A stretch of 24,888 nucleotides of DNA from a virus: IMG/VR virus record IMGVR_UViG_3300020442_001944, positions 1 through 24,888 of that record; one strand, 5' to 3'. A program made the position numbers and the translations under genes. The notes under the pieces were generated by a model. It did not search any database. It worked only from the letters and a program-made list of their open reading frames with translations, and had not been told where the DNA came from. Below, in pieces: positions 23,401 to 24,888 of this stretch; positions within the stretch are counted from its first letter, which is position 1, and the number at the start of each line of letters is the position of its first letter.

Positions 23401-24888
23401 CGCATTTCGTTTGCAGTCATATCAATGGCAACTTTATAATCTGGACTTCTAGCATCACCAACAGAATGGCCAGAAAAATTATCTACAACAAATCCAGACT
23501 TGAACCTGTCAAGACCGTTAGCATCTTGAATTTGAAAACTCTCAGCATCTCGTTCTAGCATGTTAAGTGAAGTATAGTACTCAACATGATTTAGTCGTTG
23601 TTCAAGTTTTCCGATATCTTTCATAGTATATCGTTGATTTTTGAACTTCCTGACATTTACCTGTGTGGGTCTAAACGTGTACGCCGGAATTCTAAGTTCC
23701 AACATAGGCATGTTCTGATCTTTACCAGCAGGCATCTCTGGGCGTTCGGCCGGAACACCCTTGAATAATTCAAAGTCTCCATTTTGATTCAACTCAATTT
23801 TTGCATTATACGGTAGATAATATTCAAAGTCAGAGGTGATCAAAGATGACGGTTTCAAGAAATCGACCTGAGACGAACCTGTGCCATCAAATTGTCGATG
23901 AAAGAAATCAAAAGAATTTCCTGTCACTTGGTCTGTAGAATTAATATTAGTCGATGTTCCAGCAATGTCCTCTACTCTAGGACGAATATCAAAACAGTCT
24001 TGCAATTTAAACGTACCAGAAGGAGCTGGATCATCAGGGTCAACCTTCGTTGCAACGTATGCTGGAATATCCTCATAAGTCATCTGATCAGCAACGTCCA
24101 CATAAGAATCTACAGTGAAGAAATCGCCCGTTCCATGTTCCATATAGTCGTAGATCACAAGAAGTCGGCCAATGGGACTTACCTGGCCAGGTTTCAGAAC
24201 AATACGACCAATATCATAATAGTTGTCTCGTTGTCCTGTATCTAGCAAATATCTATCTGTAATATTAGGGGAACCAGTATTAACAGCAGACACCACGGCA
24301 GTTGCACCACTAGAAAATCCTGTTATTGTTTCGCCCGCCGCAAAATCAGCTGTGGTTCCTCGCCTAAGAACATATTCAATTGGAGAGGAAGTAGAAATAA
24401 TTCTACCCTTAGCACCACTGGTTCCACCTGTAATTTGTTCGCCTCTTGTAAATGTGCCTGTAATTGTTCCAACTGTCAATGTAGGTGTGGTTGCATCTGT
24501 ATCTGTTAATTCTGAATCAAACACACCAACCAGTTTAAAGACATCTGCTCTCCCCAAGGAAACAGTCTTATCTGTAGGCCTAGTTCCATATGCTGCTGAA
24601 ACACCAGGCACCACTTTAAGTTTTTTCATCAAGTTTACAGTCTTGGTCTTTGCCGAAGCAGAAGACTTTTGTAGAGTAGCCGTAATTTTTAATTTAGCAC
24701 CATTTCCAAATACTCCGTTATTTGTAATGGTAACTGTTGCGGTTCCCCCACCAGAAAAACCAGTTCCAGCACTGACAACATCACCTTGTTGGCCTGTTCC
24801 GCCCGAGCCCGCAGACAAAATAGATATAGTATAATCCACCTCTGAGTGAGCAAGAAAGACCTCATTAGTCCCAGCACTAATTGTTACA
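20472..24888 (-). CDS. Very large DUF4815-type tail structural protein (5' end outside window)
   Basis: At least 1,471 residues. The frame stays open to the right edge (upstream of the GTG at 24839 it reads VTISAGTNEVFLAHSEV), so the real start is outside. LLDTGQRDNYYDIGRIVLK is the signature of DUF4815 proteins found in the tails of marine T4-like phages. Preceding it, two copies of a GE-x-ITG-x-x-SGA motif occur (GEQITGGTSGAKGRI, GETITGFSSGATAVV). Near the middle WVEIRNTVNGFPGPKTLPFA suggests a carbohydrate- or protein-binding beta domain. Further on, WFVKIGDEIIKYTAISG and VRGQNSTTAVAHSAG form another known tail module. It is probably a baseplate-peripheral or fibre-network component. The downstream gene follows within one base. 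Confidence 0.85.
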   Translation of the reverse strand, partial: VTISAGTNEVFLAHSEVDYTISILSAGSGGTGQQGDVVSAGTGFSGGGTATVTITNNGVFGNGAKLKITATLQKSSASAKTKTVNLMKKLKVVPGVSAAYGTRPTDKTVSLGRADVFKLVGVFDSELTDTDATTPTLTVGTITGTFTRGEQITGGTSGAKGRIISTSSPIEYVLRRGTTADFAAGETITGFSSGATAVVSAVNTGSPNITDRYLLDTGQRDNYYDIGRIVLKPGQVSPIGRLLVIYDYMEHGTGDFFTVDSYVDVADQMTYEDIPAYVATKVDPDDPAPSGTFKLQDCFDIRPRVEDIAGTSTNINSTDQVTGNSFDFFHRQFDGTGSSQVDFLKPSSLITSDFEYYLPYNAKIELNQNGDFELFKGVPAERPEMPAGKDQNMPMLELRIPAYTFRPTQVNVRKFKNQRYTMKDIGKLEQRLNHVEYYTSLNMLERDAESFQIQDANGLDRFKSGFVVDNFSGHSVGDARSPDYKVAIDMTANEMRPECTPKGISLIEQAETDSERATAGYARTGDLITLPYNEVVFQEQPYKTRVERVTPVLLANWQGRIELSPSGDEWFETEQAPDLIVNVEGNFDTFLEANRSRLGTVWNSWQTTWSGVVGTSTTRDGSQQTGFAGGGDIITTITTTRSDQTRTGIQTNVVPQIDLESQGTKVIQRAFIPFVRARNVAFEGTGFYPNMRLYAFFDKQDVTQYITATSGYTTDAADVSGVIAAGTPLITDATGEIKGVFAIPDPKIDGNPKFRTGEVEFRLTSSPTNVTSKMPETEGQTIYNAVGILETEQETIIATRNARLELREVSSNRSVTSTNVSQTVVPLPPVQDGDDWTDWDNGDGGDPIAQTFFIKPGDGLHNDGKVAPRGGKSSQSPGRFITSIDLYFTHKDQNLPVWVEIRNTVNGFPGPKTLPFARSVKKPSEVNADLTGATATTFRFPSPVFCQHGVEYAFLVMTSSPEYKLFISRMGETTIDGARAVSEQPHLGTMFKSHNASTWAPSLTEDIAFVMRAAKFETTGGTVTLTNDAVPTKTLANNPIIFDHGNTALRVLHQNHHMYASTNNVEISGVVSGASTTLAAALDSTATTFTLTSSTDFDDTSGKFRNNTSGEWFVKIGDEIIKYTAISGSTVSSAVRGQNSTTAVAHSAGATVEFYMLHGVPLTEINKTHTALGNIGIDSYTVTLSTTPQISGGSTTAQNGGDKVVASENAMMDTGNTQLGHLKLPKTNIETSIRPMTATSASGAQSSFVNTLAADAFDIDLDQNIDFDKPHMIASSVNETLENDGNKSFFMDLKLTTENSDVSPVIDMDRASFIAVGNRLNKIDSASDVYPTTDYVSSVAPEGDNNAAIYITRKVSLENPATALKVFFAANRHNTADIEVYYKILRSDDASAFDDLGYAPFNAAGEPDTVAQPSLVKSDFQQYLYTGGVTDQGEGTALDEFIAFSIKIVLKGTNSAQPPRLKDLRCIALAM

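Noticed and set aside
24223-24834. A 203-codon plus-strand open frame in the giant tail gene
   Set aside because: It is antisense to a well-supported structural gene and its Pro/Val-rich product reflects the repeat composition of that gene.
1-24888. tRNA genes, CRISPR arrays, transposons or integrase
   Set aside because: No cloverleaf-type intergenic sequence, spaced direct repeats, transposase or recombinase motifs were seen; nearly every base is in a supported gene.

Overview
The window looks like part of the late and accessory region of a T4-like (contractile-tailed) bacteriophage of the marine cyanophage/pelagiphage type. The best anchors are four adjacent minus-strand genes at the left end that match the T4 order neck gp13, neck gp14, tail-sheath stabiliser gp15 and small terminase gp16, and four minus-strand structural genes at the right end (a very large DUF4815-type tail protein, a small coiled-coil protein, a tail-fibre-like protein and a repeat-built virion protein). 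The DNA is AT-rich. Coding is almost continuous, with many 4 to 30 base overlaps, and T4-type late promoter words (TATAAATA-like) lie just before two genes. The host cannot be read from the sequence. No tRNA, rRNA, CRISPR array, insertion sequence, integrase or attachment site was seen. No stretch over 300 bases lacks a gene; the largest gap is about 36 bases, at 17061-17096.

Layout from right to left, the direction of transcription of most genes: 24888-17615 tail and fibre proteins; 17594-17097 a protein of unknown function; 17060-5300 an unbroken, translationally coupled run of about 15 minus-strand enzymes; 3333-5306 three plus-strand genes (two sulfotransferase-like proteins and the C-lobe of an aminoglycoside phosphotransferase-type kinase); 3319-2810 a GNAT acetyltransferase; then gp13, gp14, gp15 and the start of gp16.

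The 12-14 kb between the fibre genes and gp13 is the unusual part. It encodes a NodU/CmcH-type carbamoyltransferase, two SGNH-hydrolase-like proteins, two radical SAM enzymes with extra cysteine clusters, two GT-A-like glycosyltransferases, a methyltransferase-like protein, an aspartyl/asparaginyl-hydroxylase-like protein, a second 2OG-Fe(II) oxygenase, an asparagine-synthetase-like enzyme without its glutaminase domain, an APS-kinase-like P-loop kinase, a HIGH-superfamily nucleotidyltransferase, two sulfotransferases, an APH-like kinase and a GNAT. Much of it reads as two successive modules with the same order (SGNH, radical SAM, glycosyltransferase, 2OG oxygenase), each with one or two module-specific genes. 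The most economical reading is a phage-encoded pathway that builds or decorates a glycan or small molecule, using carbamoyl, methyl, acetyl, hydroxyl, sulfate or phosphate groups. The product could be placed on the virion's own fibres or on the host surface. That role is inferred from domain content and position; the sequence does not prove the substrate.
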